A DNA stretch of 64,000 nucleotides from Gambelia wislizenii (taxonomy: Eukaryota > Chordata > Lepidosauria > Squamata > Crotaphytidae): assembly GCA_030847615.1 (NCBI GenBank), contig JAUMIR010000004.1, positions 69,161,001-69,225,000 of the forward strand. Direction: 5' to 3'. The stretch's first letter is position 1, and each line of letters opens with the position of its first letter. A program made the position numbers and the translations under genes. This document shows, piece by piece, positions 34,935 to 46,110 of the stretch. The notes under the pieces were generated by a model that searched no databases, was not told where the DNA came from, and worked only from the letters and a program-made list of their open reading frames with translations.

Positions 34935-35190
34935 CGCCCATGGTCAAGACAATTTCTGGTCATCTCCTGTGTCCGTGATATCTTGTCACGGGCTGTTTAC
35001 ATTTCCGATTTTCCGAATCATCCAGTGACTTTTTAAAAAATCGGCACAACCCGTGGGATTGAAAGTCCCGTGGATTGAGAGACAAATGGTGGTCCCCCTT
35101 TTGAAAAACATGTGTCCAACTCCATGTACGTGTAAACAGCCAGGGTTCGACACGAACTCATCCCAGAACATTTTCATCGTGTAAACGGCA
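34935..35190. other. Possible terminal region of the two-gene DNA element
   Basis: Between the Myb exon 1 and a SINE. Contains inverted words ggctgtttaca (34992-35002) and tgtaaacagcc, plus a second copy, gtgtaaacggcacccaggg, close to 35190. Subterminal repeats of this sort mark ends of DNA transposons, but no left partner is visible because the left side is replaced by a LINE. Confidence 0.25.
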
Positions 35191-35375
35191 CCCAGGGTTT
35201 GTTCCCCCACTCAGCCCTGAAACCCCACTGGGTGACCTTTGGCAAGTCACACTCTGTCAGCATCAGAGGATGGCAAAGGCAACCCCCCTCTGAACAAATC
35301 TTGCCCCCCCCCACATGATAGGTTCACTTTAAGGTTGCCATAAGTTGGAAACAATTGAAGGCACACAGCAAAAAC
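35190..35375 (+). mobile_element. tRNA-headed SINE, 5'-truncated
   Basis: cagccctgaaaccccactgg ... aattgaaggcacacagcaaa. Confidence 0.75.
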
Positions 35376-35529
35376 ATAGTGGTAGTTTACTTTCTGGGGT
35401 CCTAGCTTGGTTGATCACAAATATTCAAAACTTCTCTTCCCAGGACCACAAGAACCACGTGATTAAATCTTTATGAAAATATCAGGTGTGACTTTTACAT
35501 GCACAGATGATTGCCTTATCTCTCCAAGC

Positions 35530-36140
35530 CAGGTTTTAAAATTTCCATGGGTTCAAAATGCTGTGGCCAGAATTCTGACCAGGGCCAGCTATAGGGAACA
35601 TATAACTCCCTTATTAAAACAACTTCCCTGGCTACCAGTTCATTTCCAGGCACAATTCAAAGTGATGTTCATGACCTATAAAGCCCTATATGGCTTGGGT
35701 CCAGACTATCTGAAAGACTGTATCTCCTGATATGAGTCTGCCAGAGCATTGAGATCATCAGGGGAAGGCTTTCTCTCAGTCCTGCCATGATCACAGGCCT
35801 GGTTGGTGAGGACCCGAGAGAGAGATTTCTCAGTGGCTGCTCCCACCCTCTGGAACTCCCTTCCTCTGGAGGCTAGGCTGCCCCCCTCTGTTTTCCTTTC
35901 GCCACCAGACAAAGACCTTCCTGTTCAAGCAGGATTTTAATGTGTAATCATTCTCAGGGAGGCTTTTTATTGGGGTGTGTGCTGTGTTTATTTATGTTTT
36001 TGACTTTTGTATCTTTTAAATATAATTATATACTGTGATTTTAATTGTCTAAAAAAGTGTATTGTTTTAAACTAATTTTATTGTGAGCTGGCTTGAGTCC
36101 CACTCTGGGAGAAAGGGGGCATAGAAATAAAATAAAACAT
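35530..36140 (+). mobile_element. L2-like LINE 3' fragment
   Basis: Frame VQNAVARILTRASYREHITP, LPWLPVHFQAQFKVMFMTYK, then gtgagctggcttgagtcccac and a tail of aataaaataaaac. Confidence 0.75.
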
Positions 36141-36639
36141 ACAAATCAATCAATCAATCACAACTCAGCAATCCTGTGGGTAGCCTTAAGGGAAACAAGC
36201 CCATAGCACGTATCTGGTGTGGAGTGTGTGTGTGCCTGGTATACTTCATATATTTCAAAGATCTTTACCCCTGCAATAATGTTAAATTTAAAAAACAAAA
36301 ACAAAAAGTCTTATGTCACCTTAAAGATTGACTAATTTAGGAAGCAATTAATTTTCATGGACTATAACCTACTTCATGCAATATATATGCAAGCATGACA
36401 CAAAGCTGTTTATAGCTCTTGCTGCAACAAACTAACAGCTAATAATGTTCTATAAATATCAACTCAATGGTAAGCTGTATTCAGTTGAACTTCCTCTGAT
36501 TACAACTGGATAAATGTGTAGATGAGGGCACCTGATACACTTTATATACACCCAGGTAAAAATGTATACACACGGATAAAAGTATACAGGATTGCATCAT
36601 ATAGACACACCATATACACACTTCTTGAAGAGATGCTTC

Positions 36640-36995
36640 TTCTGTATGAGACCCAAGATGGGTTCCGATACCCTCCAACATTTTGCCGATGAAAACCAGA
36701 ACGTGTGTGACCAAGCAACACTAGAGAGTGGTCAAGATGACAAAAGTTATTAATGAGGAAGAACATGCAAGCTAGGAGAGGCTGCAGCAGTTGGCTTTTG
36801 TCTGAGCTTACAAGGAAGGGCAAGATCCCACCCCCTCCTTTCCTCTTGCGCCTGCTGAATGTACTGAGTGCAAACTACTTTTCCACTTTGAACTCAGTTT
36901 GGAGCAATTGAAGTAAGCTGAGGACAAAAGGGGAAAGTGAGAGGAAGAGAGAGAACCTGGGGCATTTTAAAAACAGCTGAAAAAAGTACAATGAC
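36640..36995 (+). repeat. Unclassified dispersed repeat, copy 2
   Basis: Second copy of the 18.4 kb repeat, with gagagaacctggggcatttt near its end. Confidence 0.6.
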
Positions 36996-37322
36996 GGAGG
37001 ATTAAATCAGGACAGTTGGAGGTTTTTTGTTCCTAGCAGAGGTGGGAAAAGTGCAGCCTGGCACTGCATGGAGCACCCAACACTTTATGTGGCCTTCCCC
37101 TTCTCCAGACTCCCTGGGACTTCCCTTTTCTTACCCACCCCCATATCCAAAGTTAAACTGTCTCTTGTGGAAGCCTCCCGGACCAGGAGTTTGCCTTTTA
37201 AATAGATTGTCCAGACTGCTTGCATTGATAGCATCAAAAAACACATTTTTCAATACCAGACATTTATCCCGACATTTTTAATTTTTTGCTCTTTTTGGGG
37301 GCATTTTTACAGTCCATGCGGA

Positions 37323-37466
37323 GGATCCAGAGGGCAGAAACCTGGTCCCTTAGCACACTGAATTCACCTTCCCTGGCCTATGGAAATATTAAAAGTAAAA
37401 TATTTCCATAGGCCAGGGAAGGTCAATTCAGTGTGCTAAGGGACCCAGTTTCTGCTCCCTGGATCC
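37323..37466. repeat. Near-perfect 68-bp inverted repeat with 8-nt loop
   Basis: Arm 37323-37390 pairs with 37399-37466 (loop aaaagtaa) with five mismatches in 68. Both outer ends are GGATCC and both inner ends AATATT. No TIR/TSD signature of the MITE families above is seen. Confidence 0.9.
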
Positions 37467-37513
37467 ATTTCAGTTTGGAGTAGTATCCCTTGAATAGCAA
37501 TAATAATTAAATA

Positions 37514-37970
37514 CAGGTTGAGTAGCCTTTATCTGAAATGCTTGGGACCAGAAGTGTTTCATATTTCTTCAGATTTTGGAATATCTGTATAGTATTTGCA
37601 TATACATATACATATATGCCTCCTACCATTTAACAGATCTTTGCATCTCTCTCCAGTCTCATATCTCTTTACAGCCTCTTGTCTCGTTGTATAGTGTATG
37701 AGATCTGAGACTGGAGAGAGACTGAGGATCTGTGAAATGGGGGGAGGCATACATTCATGCATAACTATGCTTGGCTTCCTGCCATTTCACAGATCCTCAT
37801 GTCTCTCTCCAGTCTTGCATCTCTTGTCAGCCTCACATCTCATTCATTCGCTACTTCTGTTATGCAGGAGATGTGAGGCTGAAGAGAGATTGAGGATCTG
37901 AGAGACAAATAAGCAGGATCGATGCTGCTGCCTCAAAGATGAAAGTGGGTGGCTTAGGGTTCTCAACCTG
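37514..37970. mobile_element. Tigger-derived element (MER44-like ends)
   Basis: TA-flanked; left end caggttgagtagcctttatc then tgcttgggaccagaagtg, right end ggttctcaacctg. The interior (37630-37900) is several inverted and direct copies of a block around ctggagagagactgaggatctg. Confidence 0.6.
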
Positions 37971-37999
37971 TATTATAAAAACAGTAATAAAAAACCCAG

Positions 38000-38860
38000 T
38001 AAGAAGTAGTATCAATAGGTTGGCACGGACAGGGCTGCAAATACACAAACATCACCACAAACTTATAGCAATGTTCAAGATTGATCTTTATTTTAAATGG
38101 TTTAGCTCTGTTATAACATAGCAAAGGACATAATGCATTTAAAATGATAGATGACTAAAGATTTACTTTAAAATCTAGAGAGCAAGATATTCCTTCTTTC
38201 ACTTAGAGCTACCTTTATTTCCAAGTGTCTCTATTTTGCATTAGAGAAAAATGTGTTTTAAGCTTATTTTTTTACAGGCTCTTCTGTTTTGAAAATTCTC
38301 CAACCCTAAAATATTTGAGAGCTCCTCAGCACTTCAGCAGTGAAGGCTCACAGGGAGAAATATAGAACAAAATCCTTGTGCTTACAAAAACCTATACATG
38401 ACAGAAATCTCTTTATTATTGCAGCAGGGCAAGAAACCACTTCCAAGCCAGGATTGTCCTGTTTTGAAGTGGAAACAAAAAAGAGAGTACACTTCAAAGC
38501 ATTTCAAATGTTAGGCTAAGGAAACCCAAGAAAATATACATAGGATTTCAGCCTAGAGGAGGCCACTTTGAAGATAACTACATTGATAGCAGTGAGGCAT
38601 CTAGGTCAGCATGTTTAGGCTAGATTTAGAACATGTTGAACCCACAACTAAATGTTGCCTTCTATCAGCCACTGCAAGAAAGAAAAAAATAAGTATGTAA
38701 CAATGCTGAATTCTTCCTCCTTGAAAACAACAACAACAATAATTTATTTCTTACTTGCCTCCCCACAAGGTGAGATACAATATTCGAGGCAGGGTACAAA
38801 CCTTCCTTTCATGTCTTTGTTACTAAGCATTGATCTATTGTAAGGGCTAGAAATTATATG
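38000..38860. other. Intergenic AT-rich stretch, nothing recognised
   Basis: Only a small (AAC)n run near 38728. No coding signal seen. Confidence 0.5.
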
Positions 38861-38864
38861 TGGG

Positions 38865-38930
38865 GTGTGTGCGCTTGCACCTTCAAGTCGCCTGCCAACT
38901 TAAGACGACCCCATGAATTTATACATGATA
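38865..38930 (-). mobile_element. 5S-derived SINE tail fragment
   Basis: caccttcaagtcgcctgcca and gacgaccccatgaattta are the inverse of the 5S SINE tail. Confidence 0.55.
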
Positions 38931-39224
38931 TGAAAGAAAACATATCATGTTTCCTGCCAGGGAGAAGAAGGAGAGCAGCTTCTAGAGAGCCATTTTGAGT
39001 GGGTGAGTTTGCTTCTGAGTGGGTGAGTTTGTTTCTGAGTTTGTTTCTGATGGGGGTGGAGCTTCTGGGAGTTTGAATTTTTAAAAACTCTTGGGAGAGG
39101 CTGCTCTTTGTTGAGGCGCATGCCTAACGGTGCGTGAATTTGAGTGACCAAACAAAAATACAGCATTCCTAAAAGTACAGCTTAGAGTTCTCAGCATTAA
39201 CTAAGAGTTCTAAAAGCTCTCACT

Positions 39225-40192
39225 ATGGACACTGAGGGGGCTGCTACGGTCACCTGCAACACTTGTGGGATGTTTGTCTTCTTGTCTACAGATGTGGGGA
39301 ACTTCACATGCACCAAGTGCATGTTGGTAGCCCTCTTGGAGGAGAAAGTCCAGCAGCTGGAGACAAGGGTAGCTACACTTCAACATATTTGGGAGCAAGA
39401 GGTTTTCCTGGACAGAACAGAACAAACAGTCTTGGGCGGGGACCACACAGAGGAACTGGCTGGGGAGGAGAGGGTCACTCCACAGACACAGGAGGTAGAC
39501 AGCTGGAGGAATGTCACACACAGAACAAGAAAATCCAGGGATTCTTCGAGCAGCTTGCAGCTACAGAATCAATTCAAAGCCCTCTCCCTTATCAAGGACA
39601 ACGAGGAAGAACAGTATGGACAGACTTCAGGGGCAGTGCAGGGAACTTGAGAGTACCACTGCAAGGAACAGCAGCTGTGAAACCTTGGCGGAGGCGTGTG
39701 GTGGTGGTGGGGGACTCCTTGCTGTGGGGTACAGAAGCAGTGGTTTGTGGGCCTGACAAGATGTCTCGGGAGGTGTGTTGTCTCCCTGGGGTAAAGATCT
39801 GTGATGTGACAGAGAGGCTGACAAAACTCGTCAAGCCTACAGATCATTACCCCTTCCTTTTGGTCCATGTGGGAACCAATGATACTGCAAGGCACAGCTT
39901 TCCGAAGATCAGAAGAGATTATGAGGCTCTGGGGAGGAAGCTGAAAGAAATGGATGCACAGGTTGTCATCTCATCTCTTCTGCCAGTTGAAGGGCATGGT
40001 CCAGGAAGGGAGAGGAAAATAGCCAACTGGCTCAGTAGATGGTGTTGCCCAGAACAATTTGGATTCTTGGATCATGGGCTGCGCTTCCATGAGGGGGGAC
40101 TTCTGGCAAGAGAAGGGGTGCATCTCACAACAGTTGGCAGAAACATTTTTGCCTACAGTCTCAAGAATTTGATCAGGAGGGCTTTAAACTGA
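39225..40192 (+). pseudogene. CR1 ORF1 with SGNH esterase domain, one frameshift
   Basis: The first half (39225-39650) has two CxxC pairs (CNTCGMFVF, CTKCMLVALL) followed by a coiled coil (LEEKVQQLETRVATLQ). The second half (frame of 39263-40192) carries the esterase: block I VVVVGDSLLWG, LLVHVGTNDT and the catalytic histidine region REGVHLTTVGRNIF. The two halves are in different frames, so a single indel lies near 39640-39690. CR1 ORF1 is known to bind RNA and to carry this esterase. The copy cannot make the full protein as it stands. Confidence 0.85.
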
Positions 40193-40216
40193 GTCATATG
40201 GGGGAGGGAGACAGTA

Positions 40217-40566
40217 CAGTCATCCCTTCACATTCGCGGGGGTTAGGGGCAGACAACCCCTGCAAATGTGAAAAAACCGTGAATAAGAAATGAGCCTGCC
40301 GGTGAGCGGTTTTCCACCCCAGTCCCTTCCCAAGGCAGCAAGGAGCTTCCTGAGAAGCCCTTGGATGCATTGGGAAGGGAGTGGGGTGTAGCGCGAGCGC
40401 GCCAGCTGGTTCCCACCCCCTTCCCAAGGCAGTGAGGAGCTTCCTAAGAAGCCCCTCACTGCCTTGGGAAGGGAGTGGGGTGTTGAGCGGGGGGGGGGGC
40501 GCAGGCAGCTTTCCATGAATGATCAAAACCGCGAATGTGAAAGTCGCAAATGTGGAGGGGCAACTG
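40217..40566. mobile_element. Tigger-like MITE inserted in the CR1 between ORF1 and ORF2
   Basis: Flanked by TA on both sides (40215-40216, 40567-40568). Terminal inverted repeats are cagtcatcccttcacattcgc and gcaaatgtggaggggcaactg. The interior holds two similar direct repeats around ttcccaaggcag. TA duplication and CAGT-type ends fit pogo/Tigger (Tc1/mariner). Confidence 0.75.
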
Positions 40567-40567
40567 T

Positions 40568-43465
40568 ATTCTGGAAGGCAAAAGGGCTGGAGAAAATAGT
40601 CAAACTGTCATAGAGGGAACAAGGCAAAGAGCGCAAGGACGCAACAATGGGAGGCAAAAAAAAACCTTGCACAGGCAGCAAGTAGAGGGAACACATGGTC
40701 TTAGATGTCTCTATACTAATGCACAGAGCATGGGAAATAAGCAAGATGAACTTGAACTCCTAGCACTACAAAGCAAGTATGATATAATAGGCATGACTGA
40801 AACCTGGTGGGACGAGTCTCATGATTGGAATGTAGGAATAGAGGGGTATAACCTTTCTAAGAGAAACAGGCCAAACAGGAAAGAAGGAGGAATAGCATTA
40901 TATGTCAGGGATATTTACATCAGTGAAGAGATCCATGACATCAATACTGGAAGCCAGGTGGAGCGCATCTGGATAAAAATTAAAGGGGAGGGAAACAACA
41001 GGGATGTTATTATTATGGGACTCTACTACAGACCCCCAAGTCAGACAGAGGAATTGGACAATGCCTTTCTAGAACAGATGACCACACACGCAGAAAGGAG
41101 AGATGTAGTAGTGATGGGTGACTTCAACTATCCTGATACTTGCTGGCAATCTAACTCAACCAAAACTTCAAGGTCTAGCAAATTCCTTACTTGCCTGGAA
41201 GACAATTTCATGGTCCAATAGGTGGAAGAGGCAACAAGGGGGTCAACTATTTTAGATCTGATCCTAACCAACAGGGATGACCTAGTTAATGGGGTGCAAG
41301 TGGTGGGATCCTTAGGTGAGAGTGATCATGTTCTCCTGGAGTTTATTATACAATGGAAAGGAGAAGCCAGGCATAGTCAGACACGTGTTCTCGACTTTAG
41401 GAGAGCTGATTTCAATAAACTCAGGGAAATACTGGGGGTGATCCCATGGTCGGGAATACTAAAAGAGAAGGGACCTAAAGATGGATGGGACTTTCTCAAA
41501 AAGGAGATACTGAAGGCACAATTTCAAACAGTACCATTGAGGAAGAAAAATGGGAGGTGTCTCAAGAAACCAGGATGGATGACTAAAGAAATTTCAATGG
41601 GGTTAAGTTTTAAATGGAACATGTATAGGAAATGGAAAAAGGGGGAAATCACCAAAGAAGAATTCAAACAGATAGCAAACACGTGTAGGAGTAAAGTCAG
41701 AAAAGCTAAAGCGCAGAATGAGCTCAGGCTTTCTAGAGAGGCTAAAAACAATAAAAAGGGTTTTTGGGGGTATGTCCGCAGCAAAAGGAGGAAGAAGGAA
41801 ATGGTAGGGCCACTACGTGGAGAAGATGGCAAAATGCTAACAGGGGACAGAGAAAAGGCAGAATTACTCAACACTTTCTTTGCCTCAGTGTTTTCAGAAA
41901 AGGAAAAGGGTGACCAACCTAAGGATAAAGGAACAGAGGACACAATAGGGGAAACCCAGCACAGAATAAGCAAAGAGGTAGTACAGGAATACCTTCTTAA
42001 ACTAAATGAACTTAAATCTCCAGGACCAGATGAACTACATCCAAGAGTATTAAAAGAGCTGGGAAATATAATCTCACAGCCATTGGCAATAATCTTTGAG
42101 AACTCTTGGAGAACAGGAGAAGTCCCAGCAGACTGGAGGAGGGCAAACGTCCCCATCTTCAAAAAGGGGAAAAAAGAGGATCCCAAGAATTATCGTCCAG
42201 TTAGTCTGACATCAATACCAGGGAAGATTCTAGAGCAGATCATTAAACAGAGAGTCTGTGAACATTTAGAAGGCAATGCCATAATCACAAAAAGTCAACA
42301 TGGGTTTCAGAGAAACAAGTCATGCCAGACTAATCTGATCTCTTTTTTTGATAAAATTACCAGCTTGGGAGATGAAGGGAATGCTGTGGATATCACATAC
42401 CTTGATTTCAGTAAGGCCTTTGACAAGGTTCCCCATGACATTCTTGCAAACAAGCTTGTAAAATGTGGACTAGACAAGTTAACTGTTAAATGGATTTGTA
42501 ATTGGTTGACCGGCCGAACCCAAAGGGTGCTCAATAGTGGCTCCTCTTTGTCTTGGAAAGATGTGACCAGTGGGGTGCCACAGGGTTCTGTCCTGGGCCC
42601 AGTGCTATTCAACATCTTTATCAATGACTTGGATGACGGAAATAGGGGCATATTTATCAAATTTGCAGATGACACCAAATTAGGAGGTGTAGCTAATACC
42701 CTAGAGGACAGGATCAAAATTCAAAATGACCTGGATAGACTGGAGAGCTGGGCCAAAGCTAACAAAATGAAATTCAATACGGAGAAATGTAAGGTACTGC
42801 ACTTAGGATGAAAAAATGAAATGCATAGATATAGGATGGGGGAGACCTGGCTGAATGAGACTACATGCAAAAGGGATCTAGGGGTCCTAGTAGACCACAA
42901 ATTGAACATGAGTCAACAGTGTGATGCGGCAGCTAAAAAGGCCAATGCCATTTTGGGCTGTATCAATAGAAGTATAGTGTCTAGATCAAGGGAAGTAATA
43001 GTGCCACTCTATTCTGCCTTGGTGAGACCTCACCTAGAATACTGTGTCCAGTTCTGGGCACCACAATTAAAAAAGGATATGGACAAATTGGAGCGTGTCC
43101 AAAGAAGGGTGACTAAAATGGTGAAAGGTCTGGAAACCATGCCTTATGAGGAGAGACTTAGGCAGCTGGGTATGTTTAGCCTGGAAAAAAGACGGTTAAG
43201 AGGCGATATGATAGCCCTGTTTAAGTATTTGAAGGGGTGTCATGTTGAGGATGGAGCAAGCTTGTTTTCTGCTCCTCCAGAGACTAGAACACGGAGCAAT
43301 GGATGCAAGCTCCAGGAACAGAGATTCCACCTCAACATTAGGAGAAAATTTCTGACCATAAGAGCTGTTCGGCAGTGGAACTCACTCCCTTGGAGCGTGG
43401 TGGGGTCTCCTTCCTTGGAGGTCTTTAAAGAGAGGCTGGATAGCCATCTGTCGGGAATGCTTTGA
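40568..43465 (+). pseudogene. CR1 ORF2 endonuclease/reverse transcriptase with two in-frame stops
   Basis: One continuous frame interrupted only by TAG at 41219-41221 and TGA at 42809-42811. The N-terminal endonuclease shows LYTNAQSMGNKQDEL, MTETWWDES, MGDFNYPD and the SDH motif (GESDHVLLEF). The RT shows KSPGPDELHP, FKKGKKEDPKNYRPVSLTS, YLDFSKAFDKV, GVPQGSVLGP and catalytic FADDTKLGG. The C-terminus has [14 protein letters not shown] and ends LDSHLSGML. No frameshift over about 2.9 kb implies a fairly young insertion. The real start is obscured by the upstream MITE. Confidence 0.9.
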
Positions 43466-43550
43466 TCGTGATTTCCTGCATGGCAGGGGGTTGGACTGGA
43501 TGGCCCTCATGGTCTCTTCCAACTCTGCAATTTTATGATTCTATGAACAT

Positions 43551-44155
43551 ATTATGACAGCTAAAAAAGCAAGTGTGATTCTAAGCTGCATCAATAGGGG
43601 TATAGTGTCTAGATCGAGGGAAGTAATAGTGCCACCCTATTCTACTTTGGTCAGACCTCACCTGGAATACTGTGTCCAGTTCTGGGCACCACAATTCAAG
43701 AAGGGTATTGAGAAACTGGAACGTGTCCAGAGGAGGGCGACTAAAATGGATAAAAGTCTGGAAGCCATGCCCTATGAGGAGTGGCTTAGGGAGCTGGGTA
43801 TGTTTAGTCTGGAGAAGAGAAAGTTGAGAGGTGAATAGCCATGTTTAAATATTTGAAGGGATGTCACACTGAGGGTGGAGCAAACTTTTTTCTGCTGCTC
43901 CAGAGACTAGGACATGGAGCAATGGACTCAAACTACAGGAAAAGAGGTTCCACATAAACATTAGGAAGAAATTCTTGACAGTGAGCTCTTCAGCAGTGGA
44001 ATGCGCTGCCTCCATGTGTGGTGGTGTCTCCTTCTCCAGAGGTTTTTAAAGGCTGGATGGCTATCTGTCAGCAATGTTTTCATTATGTATTCCTGCAGGG
44101 AAGGGGGTTGGACTAGATGGCCCTTGTGGTCTCTTCCAACTCTGATTGTCATATT
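43551..44155 (+). mobile_element. Second CR1 3' fragment, adjacent
   Basis: Reads [20 protein letters not shown]...[14 protein letters not shown] like the end of CR1 ORF2, with a frameshift near 43835. It ends in a CR1 tail (gttggactagatggcccttg...aactctgattgtcat). It lies directly after the full CR1 in the same direction. Confidence 0.85.
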
Positions 44156-45669
44156 CTGGATCTTGTATTGAGGTTGTTTCTGTCTATGATGTGATAACAT
44201 GTAGGAAGCTGCTAGAAGATTTAAATGACTCTTCACATTGCTGGGGGTGATGTACATTTAATGGGCCTGATGGAATTGACACCTTAGGAGACCTTTGTGA
44301 TTAGATCATGGGTAAGCAGCTGGGGAAGACTGAGGGGCCACATCCCTGCTGTACCTGCTCCTACAAAAAACACATTTTCCTGCCTCCAAATGTTTTGAAG
44401 CCTTCCTGGGCCCCTAGAGAGAATTTTGTTGAAAAACATTGCAAAAATTTGTTTTGACCACTAGGGAGTCCAGCAGGCACCAAACATGGTCGAAATGCCC
44501 TCATGGTTGTAGAAAACACCCCCTAGACATTATTTTTGGGCATTCCACAAAAATGGTCCTGGGGCTTGCATGTGGCTCATGGGCTACACTTTGACTGCCC
44601 ATGGATTAGATTATTCTCAGGGCACTGCTGGATCAGAAATTCCTGCAAGAACTGCAGGAAGTGTTCAAAGAAAAGTAGTTCTAAATTCTAAAGTTCTAAA
44701 TTCTTTGTCTAGAAGATTAAAGAACACAGATGGATTGCTACAAGAGGAATGGAGCTTTATTAATGTGTTTAATTAGTTTGTTACATTCCCTGGGGTTTCC
44801 CTTCCTGGTGTAGATCATGCCAAGACCTGCGTTGCTTCAAACACAGAAGTGCATCAGTTGTATTTAGACCATTTTCTCACTATCTACATAGAAATTCTAC
44901 TCCAGACTCTCACCAAATTCTCTTTAAGCCATCTGTTTATCCTTTAGGTGAATTATGCCGAGAACATCTTGCCACAGGCTTCTTGTAACACAATGGACAT
45001 TAACTCATCATTGAAAACTCATAGTTGAATTTCCCCCCAAACCAGCACCAGTCATTTCTTTTTTATGGACAGCCACCATGTTTCTGTGACATGTGGGGAT
45101 TAACCCTCCTATTCCCCTGTGTTGACTGAAGTGGGAAGTAGACTGCAGCTGTGTACGGCAGGGGATAGCTGCCAAGGAAAGCAGTGGCTTAGCATGGTTG
45201 CAAGTCCCATCCATATGAATTTATTGCTGTTTACATTCATTTCCCTGTGAATCATCAAAGTGATTTCAGCGGAAATAATAGCAGCAGATTCATGGTTGTT
45301 GGAGCATCATTGAGGCTCAGCAGTATGGAAGGCATGTAATTATCTCAAGCAAAATGCTCACAGGTTCTATTTTTAGACACACAGAGAAGCTGCAAATTCT
45401 TAACTTCTGGTTTATCTTTCACCCTGCAAGTGATATGCATCATAGGTACTGGTTCTCTCCTACATGATCACACGTTAGCTTGTTTTGTGAAATTACATCT
45501 TGACTCCAATTTAAGAAAGAGCACTGTGCAAAAACCAGTTCATGGGTTCTTAGCTGGGTGCTATAACCAGAAGTCCTGCTTAGTGTTGTAACAGCATCCA
45601 TTTTCTAAGGAATTATGCTTGTCATATTGCCTTAGTTGACTGGCCATTCATGTAGATTCATTCAACATA

Positions 45670-45790
45670 CTGCATTTATTTTACTTTATTTTCATTTATT
45701 CAAGTTATATTCCACTTTTCTCCCACTAGCATGCCCAAGGCAGTTTACCACAAATTTATATGCCTATGCAATTTTGTTCTACAATTCCCA
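45670..45790 (-). mobile_element. L2-like 3' tail fragment
   Basis: atattccacttttctcccac and gcccaaggcagtttaccac fit an inverse L2 3' end. Confidence 0.45.
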
Positions 45791-45948
45791 TTTCTAATTT
45801 AATTTTTGTTCCTTGCTCTAGAGCAGGTGAATATTTGTCATGAAACCTCTGCACATTGTGGAAAACTCTAAGACATATCCTAATGCATACCCACATCATC
45901 TGTGGCACAGGCTAAGCTGGGAAGTATCTTGATATATGGCTGCAAGTA

Positions 45949-46110
45949 CAGGTTGTCCCTGTATCCGCAGTATCAGTAACTGTAGTTCCACTTAACAACA
46001 GTTGGCGGGGGGGGTTGTCTCTCTAGGCATATTCTAGGTCCTCAAGCACAATTTTATGCTATTATCCATGGTTCCAATTATAAACGATACATCCGGGAAT
46101 GTATCCCAGC
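45949..46110. mobile_element. Tigger-like MITE, partial
   Basis: Left end TA|caggttgtccctgtatccgc is clear; the right end is not. Confidence 0.5.

Larger units (their letters stand above)
39000..43546 (+). mobile_element. CR1 LINE, nearly full length
   Basis: Contains ORF1 (zinc-knuckle, coiled coil, esterase), ORF2 (apurinic endonuclease, RT) and the typical CR1 3' end (ggttggactggatggccctc...tatgattctatgaac). A Tigger-like MITE sits between the two ORFs. The 5' edge is not sharply visible; similarity to CR1 leader is guessed from about 39.0 kb. Confidence 0.9.

Noticed and set aside
37323..37466. microRNA precursor
   Set aside because: The arms are too long and too perfect for an ordinary pre-miRNA; kept only as a hairpin of unknown role.
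41524..42186. 220-codon minus-strand frame in the CR1
   Set aside because: Antisense shadow of CR1 ORF2 with no family resemblance.
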